Shown in pieces: positions 1 through 11,320 of a DNA stretch of 64,000 nucleotides; the first letter of the stretch is position 1, and each line of letters starts with the position of its first letter. The stretch is taken from positions 50,744,001 through 50,808,000 of the forward strand of contig JAZBRS010000060.1 of NCBI GenBank assembly GCA_037176725.1, written 5' to 3'. Source of the DNA: Posidonia oceanica (taxonomy: Eukaryota > Streptophyta > Magnoliopsida > Alismatales > Posidoniaceae). The notes below the pieces were generated by a model. It saw only the letters and a program-made list of their open reading frames with translations. It was not told the DNA's origin and did not search any database. Made by a program: the position numbers and the translations under genes.

Positions 1-363
1 GGCATACTTATGGACACAGGGGCTACTCGCAGTGCGTGCTCTCTAAACACACTTGACTACCTAGATGTCGAAGAAGAGGATATCACCAGGGAGAAGATCT
101 TTTGCAAGGGCTTTAATAATATCCAGACAGAGGTGATAGGGACAGTTCAGCTGGCAATTACCATCGGCCCCCTCACCAACATTACCAAGGTCATGGTGGT
201 AGAATGTGACCTAGCAGAACCGTTGATCCTTGGGAGAACTTGGCTGGTGGAAATATGTGCAGTTGCGTCCCCGACGCACCAGCTATTAAAGTTCAAGTTT
301 CAAGGCGAGATGATCACCATCCGGGCAGACCATGAAATGATCTGGGGACCTTATCTGGCATGA
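1..363 (+). pseudogene. First aspartic-protease-like domain of a Tat-type Ty3/gypsy polyprotein (5' truncated by window)
   Basis: The frame opens with a retropepsin-type active-site motif (DTGAT at residues 2-6 of the frame that starts at base 10). About 75 residues later follows the LILGRTWL motif, the conserved C-terminal part of the fold. The domain would cleave the Gag-Pol polyprotein. It is unusual because a second domain of the same plan lies downstream in the same frame at about 1000-1340. The frame is closed by TGA at 361-363, but the same frame continues with coherent coding character to 1611, so this is a lesion and not a true end. The Gag part and the 5' LTR are outside the window. 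Confidence 0.75.
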
Positions 364-825
364 TTCCACTTGGGAGACCCAGCACCAAATGGCACAGGTT
401 GCTGGATCGATGACGGGGATGATGAAGCCCCAAGTATCCAAGGGTTCCAGTAGCTCACTAATGATCAAGTAGCCCAAGGGTATACCCAGGTCCAGAGGCC
501 TACATTGTTGAACTCATCTCAGCTGCCCATAAACCAGGGGCAGTCTCTTCTCAGGAAACCTCTGTCTCTACTCAAGTCTGGCCACACCAAGGGAGAACAC
601 AACCAGGCTCAGCAGGCCCCCATCACAAGAACCGAGCGGATCTCCAACCAAGTCGCACTGCCTCCGCCTAATGCAGAACCAGCCACTTCCCCACCTCAAC
701 CGGAGTTCCACATACCCCAGAGGGTAGAAGGCACCTTCAACATCCTGGAGTAGCTTAGAAAGACACAAGCAAAGATCTCCATCTACGAGCTAATCAGAGC
801 CTCGGAGAAGCATCGCGATATCCTG
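364..825 (+). pseudogene. Linker between the two protease-like domains of the polyprotein, with in-frame stops
   Basis: Reading frame 1 continues between the two protease domains and is interrupted by TAG at 451-453 and TAG at 751-753. The translated linker is rich in Gln, Pro and Ser and has no domain I recognise. Its last part (about 755-825) resembles the helical segment that precedes the protease in plant Tat polyproteins. Both stops fit CAG-to-TAG transitions. It is presented separately only because the stops split the frame; it belongs to the same polyprotein as its neighbours. Confidence 0.6.
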
Positions 826-1611
826 ATGGAGGTATTGAAGAAAGCCCAGGTACCAGAGGACATGCCCGCTGAAGCTCTGGCCACCGTCGCCGCTGCTGTG
901 TTCATGGAGCCCACAGTTATCTTCATCGACTCTGAATTAGCTCCTCCTGAGAGGAGGACTTTACCTTTAAGTGTTACTATTGTAATAAACAGCTACAAAC
1001 TTTCTGGTGTGCTTGTCGATACTGGGGCAACTTTAAATGTATGCTCCCTGGAAACCCTGCAGTTAGTTAGGCTAACCAAATCTCAATTATACCTAGTAGC
1101 CTTAACTGTATCAGGGTACGACAACAACAAAAAAGCGGCCTTGGGAAAGATAACTGTCCAAGTTACCATTGGCCCTCTCCAAATGGAAATAGAGCTCATA
1201 GTAGTCGATGCCCCAATCTCGTATCGGCTCATATTAGGGCGCCAATGGATCGAGGAGATCAAGGCAATCACCTCCCCATGCCACCAATGCATGAAGTTCC
1301 TTTACCAAGGGAAAATCATCAAAATACGGGGAGACGAGCCAGTAGAAGCTGAAGCCCACCTGGTAACAGTCCCAACTACCACACTGGCACCATTGATCAG
1401 GGACTCAACTGCCAAGGCCATAAACAATGTCAGAAAGGTCTTCACTCCCAAGAGTATTGATATAAATCAATATGATTACCCCGACCACATGAAAAGGCCT
1501 TGGGAGATCCTCCTCAAGATAGGATACACCTCGGGGAAAGGACTTGGCCACCAGGAACAAGGAATGAGGGATGCGCTTGAACACCAGAGGAGCGCAGTCG
1601 TATCGGGCTAG
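826..1611 (+). pseudogene. Second aspartic protease domain plus G-patch of the polyprotein
   Basis: The frame contains the retropepsin catalytic motif DTGAT (bases about 1018-1032) and a matching LILGRQW motif near 1230. A glycine-rich G-patch-like stretch with the core GYTSGKGLG lies at about 1522-1548. Protease followed by G-patch is known in plant Tat elements and in betaretroviruses, where the G-patch binds nucleic acid. A frameshift lies at about 1580-1600: frame 1 ends at TAG 1609-1611, while the coding sense continues in frame 3 (through 1671-2081). Catalytic residues are intact, so the lesion, not residue loss, makes this a pseudogene. Confidence 0.8.
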
Positions 1612-2240
1612 GGTACCTTGGGCAACTAGACCCAAGCAAACCTCTAGCATGGTCACTTGCCAACCACTTCATGTCAGTCGGGCTACAAGTGCACGACAAG
1701 CAAGTGTTAGACACAGTTCCCGACTTCCCAGCAACAACAACAGCCGCAAAGGCCTCTAAGCCCGTCATCCTCGGTGCTCTTACAGACCCCGAGACGGCAC
1801 TAACTCCTTCTCCCTGCCTAGAAGAAGTTCCAACTATCCTCAACGCTTCGACAAAGCCTGAGGAAGAAGCACCAACCTCCTACACAGAAGAGGTCCCTGC
1901 TGCTCTCCCCACATCCCTAGAAGCTCCTATACCTCCGAACATCCAAGCAAGCGATTCCCCCGGAGCCTCCACTGAAGGCGCTGAAGTAGAGGACTCCGAC
2001 CCTGTCTGTGAGCTCACCTGCCTTTTCAACAATCTACGACCTTGTCCCCCAAAGCAAGAAGGGACCAAGGCCACAGGTTAGACTCCCCAACCTCCGGACA
2101 TCCATGCAAGCGACTCCCCTGGAACCTCTACTGAAGACACCAAAGTAGAGGACTCCAACCCCATCTGCAAGCTCTCCCGCTTCCTTAGCAACCTACGGCC
2201 TTGCCCCTCTAAGCAAGAAGGGGCCAGGGCCATAGACTGA
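1592..2240 (+). pseudogene. Acidic, Pro/Glu-rich linker of the polyprotein, carrying an internal duplication
   Basis: After the frameshift the coding sense continues in frame 3. The product is low in complexity, rich in Pro, Glu, Thr and Ser, and has no recognised enzyme fold. TAG at 2079-2081 interrupts it and TGA at 2238-2240 ends it. Bases 1932-2090 and 2091-2240 are tandem copies of one ~159-bp segment (53 codons); both copies carry the peptides ASDSPG and NLRPCP. This lies where Tat and Ogre polyproteins have a variable spacer between the protease and reverse transcriptase. The function is unknown. Confidence 0.6.
1932..2240 (+). repeat. 159-bp tandem duplication within the polyprotein linker
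   Basis: Two adjacent copies (1932-2090 and 2091-2240) are in the same reading frame. Their translations agree over most positions, including ASDSPG, TSTE/ASTE, VEDS and NLRPCP..KQEG. The copies have diverged enough that the duplication is not recent. Confidence 0.75.
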
Positions 2241-2440
2241 ATGCCCAATGGCGAACCACCTCCATCGCAAAGGCAAACCCTCTACCCTTGTGAATAATTT
2301 CTTTCCCGCATTTAATTCCTGCATTTTGTTTTCGCATGATTTACTTTCCAGCAATTTACTTCCTAGTTTAGATAGTAGTGGGGAAGGTAAACGAGGGCAA
2401 GGCAGGGATGGCTTAACCACCACCGTGTCCTCGCAAAAAG
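2241..2440 (+). other. AT-rich, possible internal intron between protease and reverse transcriptase
   Basis: This stretch is T-rich and coding-poor compared with both flanks. It contains candidate splice signals: GTGAAT near 2290, TTTCCAG near 2346, and a GTTTAG near 2370. Ogre and related Tat elements are known to carry a spliced intron between the protease and reverse-transcriptase regions. The position fits, but the exact boundaries are not determined and the frame also happens to be open here, so this is an inference. Confidence 0.35.
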
Positions 2441-3585
2441 TATCTAATCACTCTACTAAGTGTGTAGGTCGGGACAAGAAGGAGCCGATCACCCAAACTG
2501 TAAAAGTATGTCACTATACCACAGCATTGCCACAGGAGCTAGCCACGTCGCATGCCATCTTCTTGGTCGAAGAAGTGTCAAATATCACTGGCAAAAACAC
2601 TGGAAACTATGAAGTCTTCGAGCTGGTAGATACAGAAGAGGACCCAGATGAAGAATCGGTAGACCCTACCATCTTCGAAGAAATGATGAAGAAATATGAT
2701 AAGCAGACCAAGGCTGCCGCTGAAGAAACAGAGGAAGTCAATTTGGGTACTGAAGATGATCCAAGACCAGTCTAGATAAGCTCTACCCTCAACTCAGATG
2801 AACGGACCAGAATGGAAAGACTACTCAAAAGGTATATGAAGGTACTAGCCATCTCCTACGGAGAAATGCCCGGGCTTGATTCACTACTGGTGGAGCACAG
2901 GCTCCCTCTCAAGCCAGATGCTAAGACAGCGAAGCAAAAGCTCCGACGTCTACGTCCAGACCTTGCTCTAAAATTCAAAGAGGAGATAGACAAGCTACAC
3001 AAGGTGAAGTTCATCAGGGTTGTAGTGTATCCAGAATGGATTGCCAACATAGTTCCAGTGATGAAGAAAGATGGCAAAGTCCGCGTGTGGATTGACTACA
3101 GAAACCTCAATGAAGCATGCCTAAAAGACGATTTCCCTCTTCCGCACATAGACATCCTCATAGACAACACTGCAGCCTATGAGATGCTTTCATTCATGGA
3201 TAGTTTCTCCGGTTACAACCAGATTAAGCTTGCAAAAGAAGACCAGGAGAAAACCGCATTTACTACTCCATGGGGGACTTACTGCTATGTAGTCATGCCA
3301 TTCGGATTAAAGAACGCTGGAGCCACCTATTAGAGGGCTATGATGGCAATCTTTCACGACATGATACACGATTGCATGAAGTGTTATGTGGATGACCTGT
3401 TAGTAAAGTCAAAAACAAGAGAGGGACACTTTGAAGCACTAGAAAGAGTACTCCAGAGAGTAGACCAGTACATTTTCAGAATGAACTCCAAGAAGTGTGT
3501 CTTCGGGGTCACTAATGGAAAGCTGCTTGGCTTCATAGTGAACAAAAGGGGCAAGAAGTGGATCCCACCAATGCCAAAGCTATAA
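2248..3585 (+). pseudogene. Reverse transcriptase region of the Tat-type polyprotein
   Basis: This is an RNA-templated DNA polymerase. One continuous frame (frame 1) carries an acidic N-terminal extension and then the gypsy-type RT core: KDGKVRVWIDYRNLNEAC (motif region about 3067-3120), MDSFSGYNQI with the first catalytic Asp (about 3196), the FTTPWGTYCYVVMPFGL region, and the catalytic YVDD box (about 3385-3396). Two in-frame TAG codons interrupt it, at 2773-2775 and 3331-3333. The second replaces the residue just after the conserved NAGATY. A frameshift near 3550-3560 moves the coding sense to frame 3, so frame 1 ends in TAA-TAG at 3583-3588. Catalytic residues survive. Confidence 0.9.
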
Positions 3586-4790
3586 TAGCCATGCCACCGC
3601 CAAGGAACATCAAGGAACTCAGAGGACTCATAGGGAGGCTACAGTTCATTTGAAGATTCATCTCTCAGCATGCAGAAAAGTGTAGACCATTCTATGAGCT
3701 CTTAAAAGGCAGTGTAGAATTCAAGTGGGATCACACCTATTAGAAGGCCTTCGATGAGTTGAAACTCTACCTCCTCAACCCTCCAGTATTGACTGCTCCA
3801 GTCCCCGAGAGGCCATTACTACTCTACTTGGCCGTTACTGATAACTCGATGGGTGTTGTCCTTGCACAACACGATGAAACTGGGAGGAAGGAGAAAGCAG
3901 TTTATTACCTCAGTGGAACGTTCATCGAATATGAGAGGAAGTACTCCCAGATCGAGAGACACTGCTTAGCCTTAGTATGGGCCTCACAAAAGCTCAGGCA
4001 CTATTTTCTTGCACACAAAGTCTGCTACTTAGCCAAGATGGACCCCATCAAGTACATGTTCGAGAAACCAGCATTGTCCGAAAGGCTAGCACGATGGCAA
4101 ATGCTCTTTATTGAGTTCAACCTCCAATTCATCACTCAGAAGGCAATCAAGGGGCAAGCCATCGCGGACCAACTTGCCGGGCTACCTGTGTCAGAGTATC
4201 AGCTAGTGTCGATAGATTTCCCAGACAAGGAAATACTGGCAATCAATAGTGTCGTGCCACTCATCAAAGAATGGACCCTCCATTTCGATGGAGCGCTTAA
4301 TTCACAAGGCGCTGGAATAGGGGCAACACTCCTCACTCCAGAGGGTGTCGTTCTCCCTGCTGCAGCGCAACTACTCTTCTCAGTGAGTAACAACATTGCA
4401 GAATACGAGGCACTCATTCTAGGGCTTCGAATGGCTCTCGATCTAGGGGCAAGAAGGCTAAAAGTGGTTGGGGACTCACATCTTGTCATACGACAAGTCC
4501 TCAACAAATACAAGACCCTCTCGCCGAAGCTGCAGGAATACCGCAACCTGGCTAAAGCCTTACTGAAGAAATTTGACTGGGTTATATATGTGCACGCCCT
4601 TAGAAGCAACAACATCCTGGCTGATTCACTAGCCTCATTAGCATCCTCGCTCCCCCTCAGCTCAAGGATAGATGAGCAATCCATCATGGTACGAAGGATC
4701 AGCACTCCGACAGTGGGGTCTGCCACCGAATGGGTTGAAGAACTCAGAGAGGAACTAAACCAGGAAAGCTTAATATGCACAGAGGTCTGT
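3556..4790 (+). pseudogene. RT thumb, RNase H and second (archaeal-type) RNase H of the polyprotein
   Basis: Frame 3 continues the RT connection region (RNIKELRGLIGRLQFI near 3605), interrupted by TGA 3651-3653 and TAG 3741-3743. Next comes a retroelement RNase H-like domain (about 3805-4180: LAVTDNSMG, KYSQIERHCLAL, MDPIKYMFEKPAL). A second, complete RNase H follows at about 4265-4660 with the acidic residues in order: FDGA, IAEYEA, VVGDSHLV, ILADSLA. The dual RNase H arrangement is a hallmark of plant Tat elements, in which the first copy is usually degenerate. It fixes the lineage more firmly than any other feature here. The enzyme removes RNA from RNA:DNA hybrids during reverse transcription. 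Confidence 0.88.
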
Positions 4791-6077
4791 TATCAAGGAG
4801 CTACAGAAGTAAACAACGATGGCAACCCGTGGTATTATGACATACAGAATTATGTACAAGATCCCGCCTTCCCGGCCTATGCGACTCCCAAGGACAGAGA
4901 AGCACTGAGGAGGATGGCAACCAAATACTACATCAGAGCCAACACACTCTTTCAGAGAACGCCCCTAGGGATTGAACTCCGATGTGTGGATACATCTGAG
5001 TCAGCCGAGATCCTCAAGGAAACACATGAGGGAGTCTGCGGAGGCCACATCAACTCCCAGTTCATGGCTAAAATGATCATCAGAAGGGGGTACTACTGAC
5101 CAACCATGGAAGCCGACTGCGCAAGTAAAGTCAAGCGATGCAAGAGCTGCCAATTGCACGCCAACAAGATCCATGCTCCGGCTTTAGCGCTTCACGCTTT
5201 ATCAACACCATGGCCTTTCTCCATATGGGCCTTCGATGTGGTGGGACCTATCCATCAGGGAAAGGGCAACACTTTCATCTTGACGGCAACAGAATACTTC
5301 ACCAAATGGGCAGAAGTAGAGGCGTTTGCAAATATCAAGGCCACAACCCTATGCCGATTCGTACAGCGAAATATCATCGCAAGGTTCGGGGTGCCTAAAG
5401 CCTTAGTAACAGACAACAGAGCAATCTTCATCTCAGAAGAGTTCAAGAGGTTATGCCGGAAATTCGGTATCACTCTACACCACTCTTCCCCATATTACCC
5501 GCAAGGGAACGGTCAAGCAGAAGCTACTAACAAAACCTTAATCAAAATCATTAAAAAGACGGTAGAAGACGCTAAGGGATCGGATTGGTCAGATAAGCTT
5601 GTTAATGCGTTATGGGCATACCGCACCACCATAAGGATGGCAACGGGTCAAACCCCCTATGCTTTAGCCTTTGGTATGGAAGCAGTGGTCCCATACGAGA
5701 TCCTGATCCCCTCATTAAGAGTTAAGATCGATAGGAGAATGTTTGCCGAAGAAAAGAGGCAAGCTTTACTCATTCATCTAGAACTCCTTGATGAGAAACG
5801 GCTGGCAGCCGCTGAACATACGCGTGTCTACCAACAAAGGTTAACCAAGGCTTACCAGAAGAAAGTAATCGAACGCAAGTTTAAAATTGGTGATCTAGTG
5901 CTTAAAGAAGTGTTGCCCTACAATAAGCCCCACCCTAAGGGAAAGTTAAAGCTAAATTGGGAAGGTCCCTACATAGTGATTGCTATATATCCAAGGAATG
6001 CTTATCGACTATCCCATAACGGGGCAGATCTTCCTGACTCTTGGAATGCAATGCACCTGAAAAGGTACTACCCGTGA
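4791..6077 (+). pseudogene. Integrase of the Tat-type element (HHCC zinc finger, DDE core, C-terminal domain)
   Basis: Same frame as the RNase H. The zinc finger reads THEGVCGGH then CKSC (about 5020-5155). It is split by TGA at 5097-5099, where related integrases have Trp before the PTM motif. The catalytic core has Asp in WAFDVVGP (about 5228), Asp in LVTDNRAIF (about 5404; most relatives have DNG here) and Glu in NGQAEATNK (about 5508). The C-terminal part has the chromatin-contact-type FKIGDLVL and LNWEGPY motifs and ends HLKRYYP at TGA 6075-6077. The enzyme would insert the cDNA into host DNA. Apart from the one stop it is full length. Confidence 0.92.
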
Positions 6078-7477
6078 TTAGCATGTCTATATCATTAAAG
6101 AGACCTAGGGCCTAACACCAAGCCAGAAAAGGGAGAGACTCCCAAAGCCAATAGGAAGAGGAACACCTGGGGAACCCATGCCTTGTCTTGTCTCCACATA
6201 CACACCGCACGGGAAGGTAAGGAGAAAGTAGGCTCGGAGCGGAAGCTTAGAGTATGAACTGCTTGCCAAAGCAACTTAGAAAGCGTCAAGAAAAGACGGC
6301 GGCAAAAACCACCCAAATAGAGAGGAAAGAAGGCAGCAAAGAAGCTGTCCAAGTAAGGAACCAACGAAAAGAGACAGTAAAAGAAACTGTCCAACTAAAA
6401 GAGGTTAGCAAAGAGCTGTCCAAAGAGCGGAAACGAGCATGGCAAAAGCTGTCTGTGCATCTAAAAGTATAAACCATAGAAAGACGCATTAAGGACTAAA
6501 GAAAGGCAAGCAGGAATCAGGGCTTAAGCCAAAACCGAGAGTCCACTAAATCCCGAAACTTCTCCCGACCTATTCTCACTAAACAGGCAAGGATTAAGTG
6601 ACCCCAGGTGGTCAAGGACTGAAAAGGCCCAGGGAGTAGCAACCCAAGTAAGGACTGGTGTGTGGACTGAAGTCTTTTAAAAAGGGTGCAGGCATGACCC
6701 AAGGGACATGCCCACAAATGTAAGGCCCACTCATCTGGTTGAAACGAACCCCGAGGCTAATGCTTAAGATAGGTACTCATCTTTCCCCATTAGAAGAACT
6801 AAAAAATAAAAAAAATCATATAACCCAAAACCAAAAAAATCATATAACCCAAAAACCAAAAAAATCATATAACCCAAAATCCAAAAAAAAATCATATGAC
6901 CTAAACACCAAAAAAATTACAAAACTTAGAAAGAAAAAAACCAAAACATCCAACCTACATACAAGTGAAAAACTTAGTAAGTAGGAAAACTGAAATTAAC
7001 ATCTGGCCGATGATGCAACCATCGACTCACCAGGATTCGGTGTTAGCGTCCTACTCAAGCGTGTCTCACGGCTTGGGTGCGCTCTCTCAACAAAGACATT
7101 ACTAGCATAATGATCTTTAGAGCATCCACGGATGACTCATAATCAGCGTCTACTGGGCTCTGATTTCCATCTCTTTAGCTGAGGCCAGAAGTTAATTCCC
7201 TCCACCCATTTAAAATGAACATGTATTAACATCTGTCATGTCCTTTGTTAATTAATTAACTTAGCCTAAATCTTTTTCATTTGACATACTTTTTCTTCGA
7301 TTAATTAGTTAACTTAGCCAAATCTTTCGCCAGGGGAGGTATGCTCATTGATTACTAACAAGAAAAGTAAGCATGTGCAGGAAGCAAAGCGAAACAAAAA
7401 CCTTTCATATGAATATTCACAAGTACAGACTCTGCCAAAAGAAAAGTATAGACTCTGACAAAAGGAAAGGTACAAGC
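6078..7477 (+). other. A-rich spacer downstream of pol, with several short repeats
   Basis: No protein domain is recognisable in either strand. Short open frames (such as 6254-6472) are Lys/Glu-rich products of an imperfect repeat. In order, the stretch holds: an imperfect ~40-bp repeat with core AAAGARRCTGTCCAA (about 6335-6460); a four-copy ~25-bp A-rich repeat (6811-6910); and two copies of a TTAATTAA..AACTTAGCC..AAATCTTT block (about 7248-7275 and 7299-7327). It separates the integrase stop from the 3' end of the antisense gene, and matches the variable 3' region of Tat elements. Confidence 0.55.
6811..6910. repeat. Short A-rich tandem repeat (~25 bp x 4)
   Basis: Four successive units share AAAAAATCATATAACCC followed by AAAAyCC. 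The unit length varies from 22 to 27 bp through changes in the A runs. The fourth copy differs by CATATGACC. It is a simple slippage-type array. Confidence 0.85.
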
Positions 7478-10316
7478 TCAATGGCCGGACTCGCCGCTAC
7501 CCTCACGTCCGCCGCCTGGAGGCCTCGGTGCGGGCTGCGCCACAGAAGACGTCGCTCTACTCTGACTCCTCTCCCGAGACTCCCTCAAGATGGAGCGAAC
7601 CATCACAAGGTGGGGAGAAGACCGTGCTCTCGCAATTTGCTCAGTCGTCAAGACCCTAGAATGCCCTGACCCTGCAAGAGCTGCAGCAATAGGGGCAGGC
7701 ATCAGATTAGCCACATCAACACCAAGAAGCATTGTCGCAACCACTGTCTCTGTCTGCATCAGCCGTATCTCCATTTCCCGCATCTGCCGCCCATAGAAAT
7801 TGCTCAACTGAAATAAAACAAATCACAGAATAAGAGCAGTTTATAAACAGAAAAGCAGAAAGGCTAGCTACAACTGAAGCATTAAAGACAGAACAGAAAT
7901 ACCCTTCTCAGGGAAGAAGCCTCAAACTGAGCCCTGGCCGCTGCCGCATCAGATGCCGCCACACGAGCCTCTAACTCCAGGATGTGGTTGTCACGCTCCC
8001 GCTCTACCTGACCGAGACGCCCCTGTAGCTCCTCGGCATGCCCCAAGGCATCGTCCAGCTGGCTCTGAGTAGGACCAGTTGCCGGAGGCGTATGGATCAA
8101 ATCCATCATCGCCTGAATCTGCACAATGAAGCCATACAAGTTAGAGGACAGATATTTACAAGTACTTAAAGCAAGAAAAGTGCAGAAATACCTCTGAATC
8201 GCGAGCCTGGACCTCCTCAGCAAGCACGCCCTCGGCATGGGAAGTGGCTGGACCTGTGGTGGCAGTAGGGGCAGGCTTTGCACTTGTTGAAGCACCCTCG
8301 GCCTGTATCAAAGCAAAGACGACAATTAGACAAGCAGAAACAGGCACCAACAGCTAACAAAGAGAAACACTACTCACTCGTGCTCGAAGCTCGTCCATCT
8401 GGGACAGGAGCTTGTCCCTCTCCCTCACCAGCTCCACCACTCTCAAGGAGTGCTCCTCCTGCTGCGTCCTGCACACCTTAGTCATCCCCTCTGAAGTGTC
8501 CATCTACACAAACAAGGGAGATGCATAAGCAAGTGAACAAGTAAAGAAGCAGTCGAATAACACAACACCAAAAGGGATTGCTTACTAGCTCCTCAATATG
8601 GCTGCGGGCAATCGCCAACTCACGACGGAGGTCGCCGACACTCTCACTAGGACTAGTGCCCATCGGTACGTTGGAGTGACCATAAAAGACGTCATGGTGG
8701 AAGATGATCAGATGGCTAAACTTAGAATCAAACCAGGTCCTCCACACTGCCTCTGTCTCTGCAGAACCACCAGAAAGGGGCTCTGTGCCACCCGAGCGCC
8801 AGTTCTCGAGCTGCTCTCCAAACTACTGAGGAGCATCGCTCCGACCTCCCGAAATGGATCCCCGAGAGCAATCTGTAGGACCCGCCGCCAGAATAACCTG
8901 CTGAAGGCCGAATTGTCGCAGGACACGGCCCACCTGGATGTAGTGACACCGGAAGAGGCTGAAAAGCCAGCACTCCTGAAAGAACAAGTGGGAACCACGC
9001 GCCACGGGCTCCTCATCAGCATGCTCACCCTCAGAGTAGGGTCTCCAGACAACCTGCAAGCACAAATCAGTCAGAAACCAGTAAACTATGCAAGAGAGAG
9101 GGACCTAAGCACTGAAACTCACCCACTCCTCTAGGAGGATCTCTAACAGGAAGCAGCCCAGATGTCTCACAGGGCGAATCCGCTCTAGAGCCAGCTGCAC
9201 CTCGCTCCATCGCCGAGCCCGGGGAAACTCGACGGGACCATCTCCTGGCACTCCAGGTCGGAGGTACACGAAGTGCTCAAAGATCCAGGTCTGTCACACA
9301 AAGCAACAATTCCAAGTCAGCAACAGTCAAACAAACAGCAGGCAAGCAAATAAATAAAGCACAAACCTGAAAAAGAGGTAGACAACCTGAAAGAGAGCGG
9401 GTCTGGCCCGCAGCAAAAGACTCCAGCCAGGAGACCAAATAGACCAACATGGCTGAGCCCCAAGAGTATCTACCAATCCTCTCCACCTGAAGAAGGACAG
9501 GAGCAAAACCAGCATGTAACATCTGAGAAGACGTGCCGAAGAAGAGCCTATGAAACAAAATGGACAAAAAGAGCTGGAGTTGCTGATCTGCTATCTCTAG
9601 GGTCACCTCGTCAACAAGAAGAAGGTCGTCCAGTCGATCCTTCAGCCACTTGATGTTGACGCGTGTATGGAAGCGACCAGAAGGGGGAGGTCGTGCACCA
9701 TAACAAGCCTCTAGCTCATCACCATAGTCAGGCTGCAAAGGCACTATCATAGGCTCTCCATCAACCCTCAGACCCACCAGCCACACTACGTCCTCCAGGG
9801 TAATCATCATCTCACCTACGTGAAAGATGAAGCTGCCGGAACTCCTGTTGTACCTCTCAGCGAAAGAAACCAGCAGTCCCAAGTGAATCTCAAAAGGCAT
9901 GATCTCCAAGAAATGGCCGAAGCCCATCCCCGCAAGTCTCGCCCGCTGGAACTCTGGGAGGTCGAGGTACGTCTCGTGCAAGTCAGTCCAGCTAGAGCGC
10001 GTCCGGCTCGACAATGGCATCTGGCATAAAAGAAAACATTAAAAACATTAGCGACTTAATAATAATCAAACAAAGTAACTTAATAAAAGCCCAAAGACAC
10101 ATAGACCTCACTTGTCCTAGCTCTGTGAGCTCTACCGCTGTACGGGCTCTCCTGGGAGGAGAAGGGGACGCACTTGGATCAGGAGCACCCCCGTCACCAA
10201 CCTCAAGTGGGACAGGAGACGACGCACGTGGCCGCCTGGCCCGAAGCTTGCGGGGACGAGAGGAACTCGCCTTCGCAGTGGAAGGACCGGCCTCGTCCCT
10301 CCTCGTCAGAAGCCCT
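7478..10316 (-). pseudogene. Antisense multi-exon plant mobile domain (PMD) gene with coiled-coil C-terminus
   Basis: Reading the minus strand, eight exons can be joined: 10314-10112, 10020-9367, 9290-9123, 9053-8586, 8503-8378, 8302-8192, 8118-7903 and 7807-7478 (stop). The seven internal introns are 69-95 bp, all GT..AG and all phase 0. The product would be about 760 residues: a basic Pro/Ser N-terminus, then a PMD (aminotransferase-like family) with the signature GEMMITLEDVVWLVGL, the segment WIFEHFVYLRPG and the end motif RVLRQFGLQQVI, then a long Glu/Arg/Leu coiled coil. One in-frame TAG (8825-8823, after APQ) breaks it. The start exon is not certain. PMD genes are carried by plant transposons, and antisense extra genes between integrase and 3' LTR are known in Tat elements such as Grande. 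Confidence 0.85.
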
Positions 10317-10429
10317 AAAATGGTATCACAAGCAGAGCATAGTCAGATAAAACTATTAATAATTCTCTTAATTGTTTCCCTAAACGCTAAGTAGTCCACA
10401 TAACCAACAAAAAGGGAAAGAAATGCATC

Positions 10430-11320
10430 ACTTTAACTAACCAACTTAAACTTAAAATTTAATCCTTAAAGATAATTTCTTTAAAAACCCATCTTTTTAA
10501 CTAAACCCATCTTTTTAAAACCCATCTTTTTAAAACCCATCCTTTTAATCAACCCTTTTAAAGCCCATCTTTTTAATCAACCCTTTTAAAACCCATCTTT
10601 GTAATCAATCCCTTTTAAATCCATCTTTTAAAATCAATCCTTTTTAAATTTGTCCTTTTTTTAATCAATCCTTTTAAAAATCAATCCTTTTAAAAAATCA
10701 ATCCTTTTAAAAATCAATCTTTTAAAAATCAATCTTTTAAAAATCAGTTTTTTAAAACAATCTTCTCTTTTTTAAATCAATCCTTTAAAAAATCAATCCT
10801 TTAAAATCAATCTTTTTAAATCCATCTTTTTAAATCCATCTTTTTAAATCCATTTTTTTAAATCCATCTTTTTAAATCCATCTTCTTTTTAAATCCATCT
10901 TATTTTTAAATCCACCTTCTTTTTAATCCATCTTCTTTTTAAATCCATCTTCTTTTTAAATCCATTTTCTTTTTAAATCCATCTTTTTAAATCCATTTTT
11001 TTAAATCCATCTTTTTAAATCCATCTTCTTTTTAAATCTACCTTCTTTTTAATCCATGTTCTTTTTAAATCCATCTTCTTTTTAAATCCATCTTTTTAAA
11101 TCCTTCTTTTTAAATCCATCTTTTTAAATCCATCTCCTTTTTAAATCCATCTTTTTTAAATCCTTCTTTTTTAAAAAAAAAAAACCATCTTTTTAATCCA
11201 TCTTCTTTTTAAATCCACCATCTTTTTAAATCCTTCTTTTTAATCCATCTTTTTAAAATCCATCCTTTAAGATTTATCTTTTAAAGTTATAAAAGATCAT
11301 CCTTTTTAAAGTCCAACTCT
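10430..11320. repeat. AT-rich minisatellite with core TTTTTAAATCCATC
   Basis: About 60 imperfect copies of a 12-17 bp unit run through this stretch. Early copies read TTTTTAAAACCCATC or CCTTTTAAAAATCAAT, later ones TTTTTAAATCCATC or CTTCTTTTTAAATCCAT. Unit length and sequence drift along the array, as in slippage-driven arrays. No coding potential. It could lie inside a long 5' intron of the antisense PMD gene. Confidence 0.85.

Noticed and set aside
6254..6489. Lys/Glu-rich small gene downstream of pol
   Set aside because: It is the translation of an imperfect ~40-bp repeat, with opposing frames equally open and no family resemblance.
9820..10394. Plus-strand open frames opposite the PMD gene
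   Set aside because: They are shadows of well-supported minus-strand exons.
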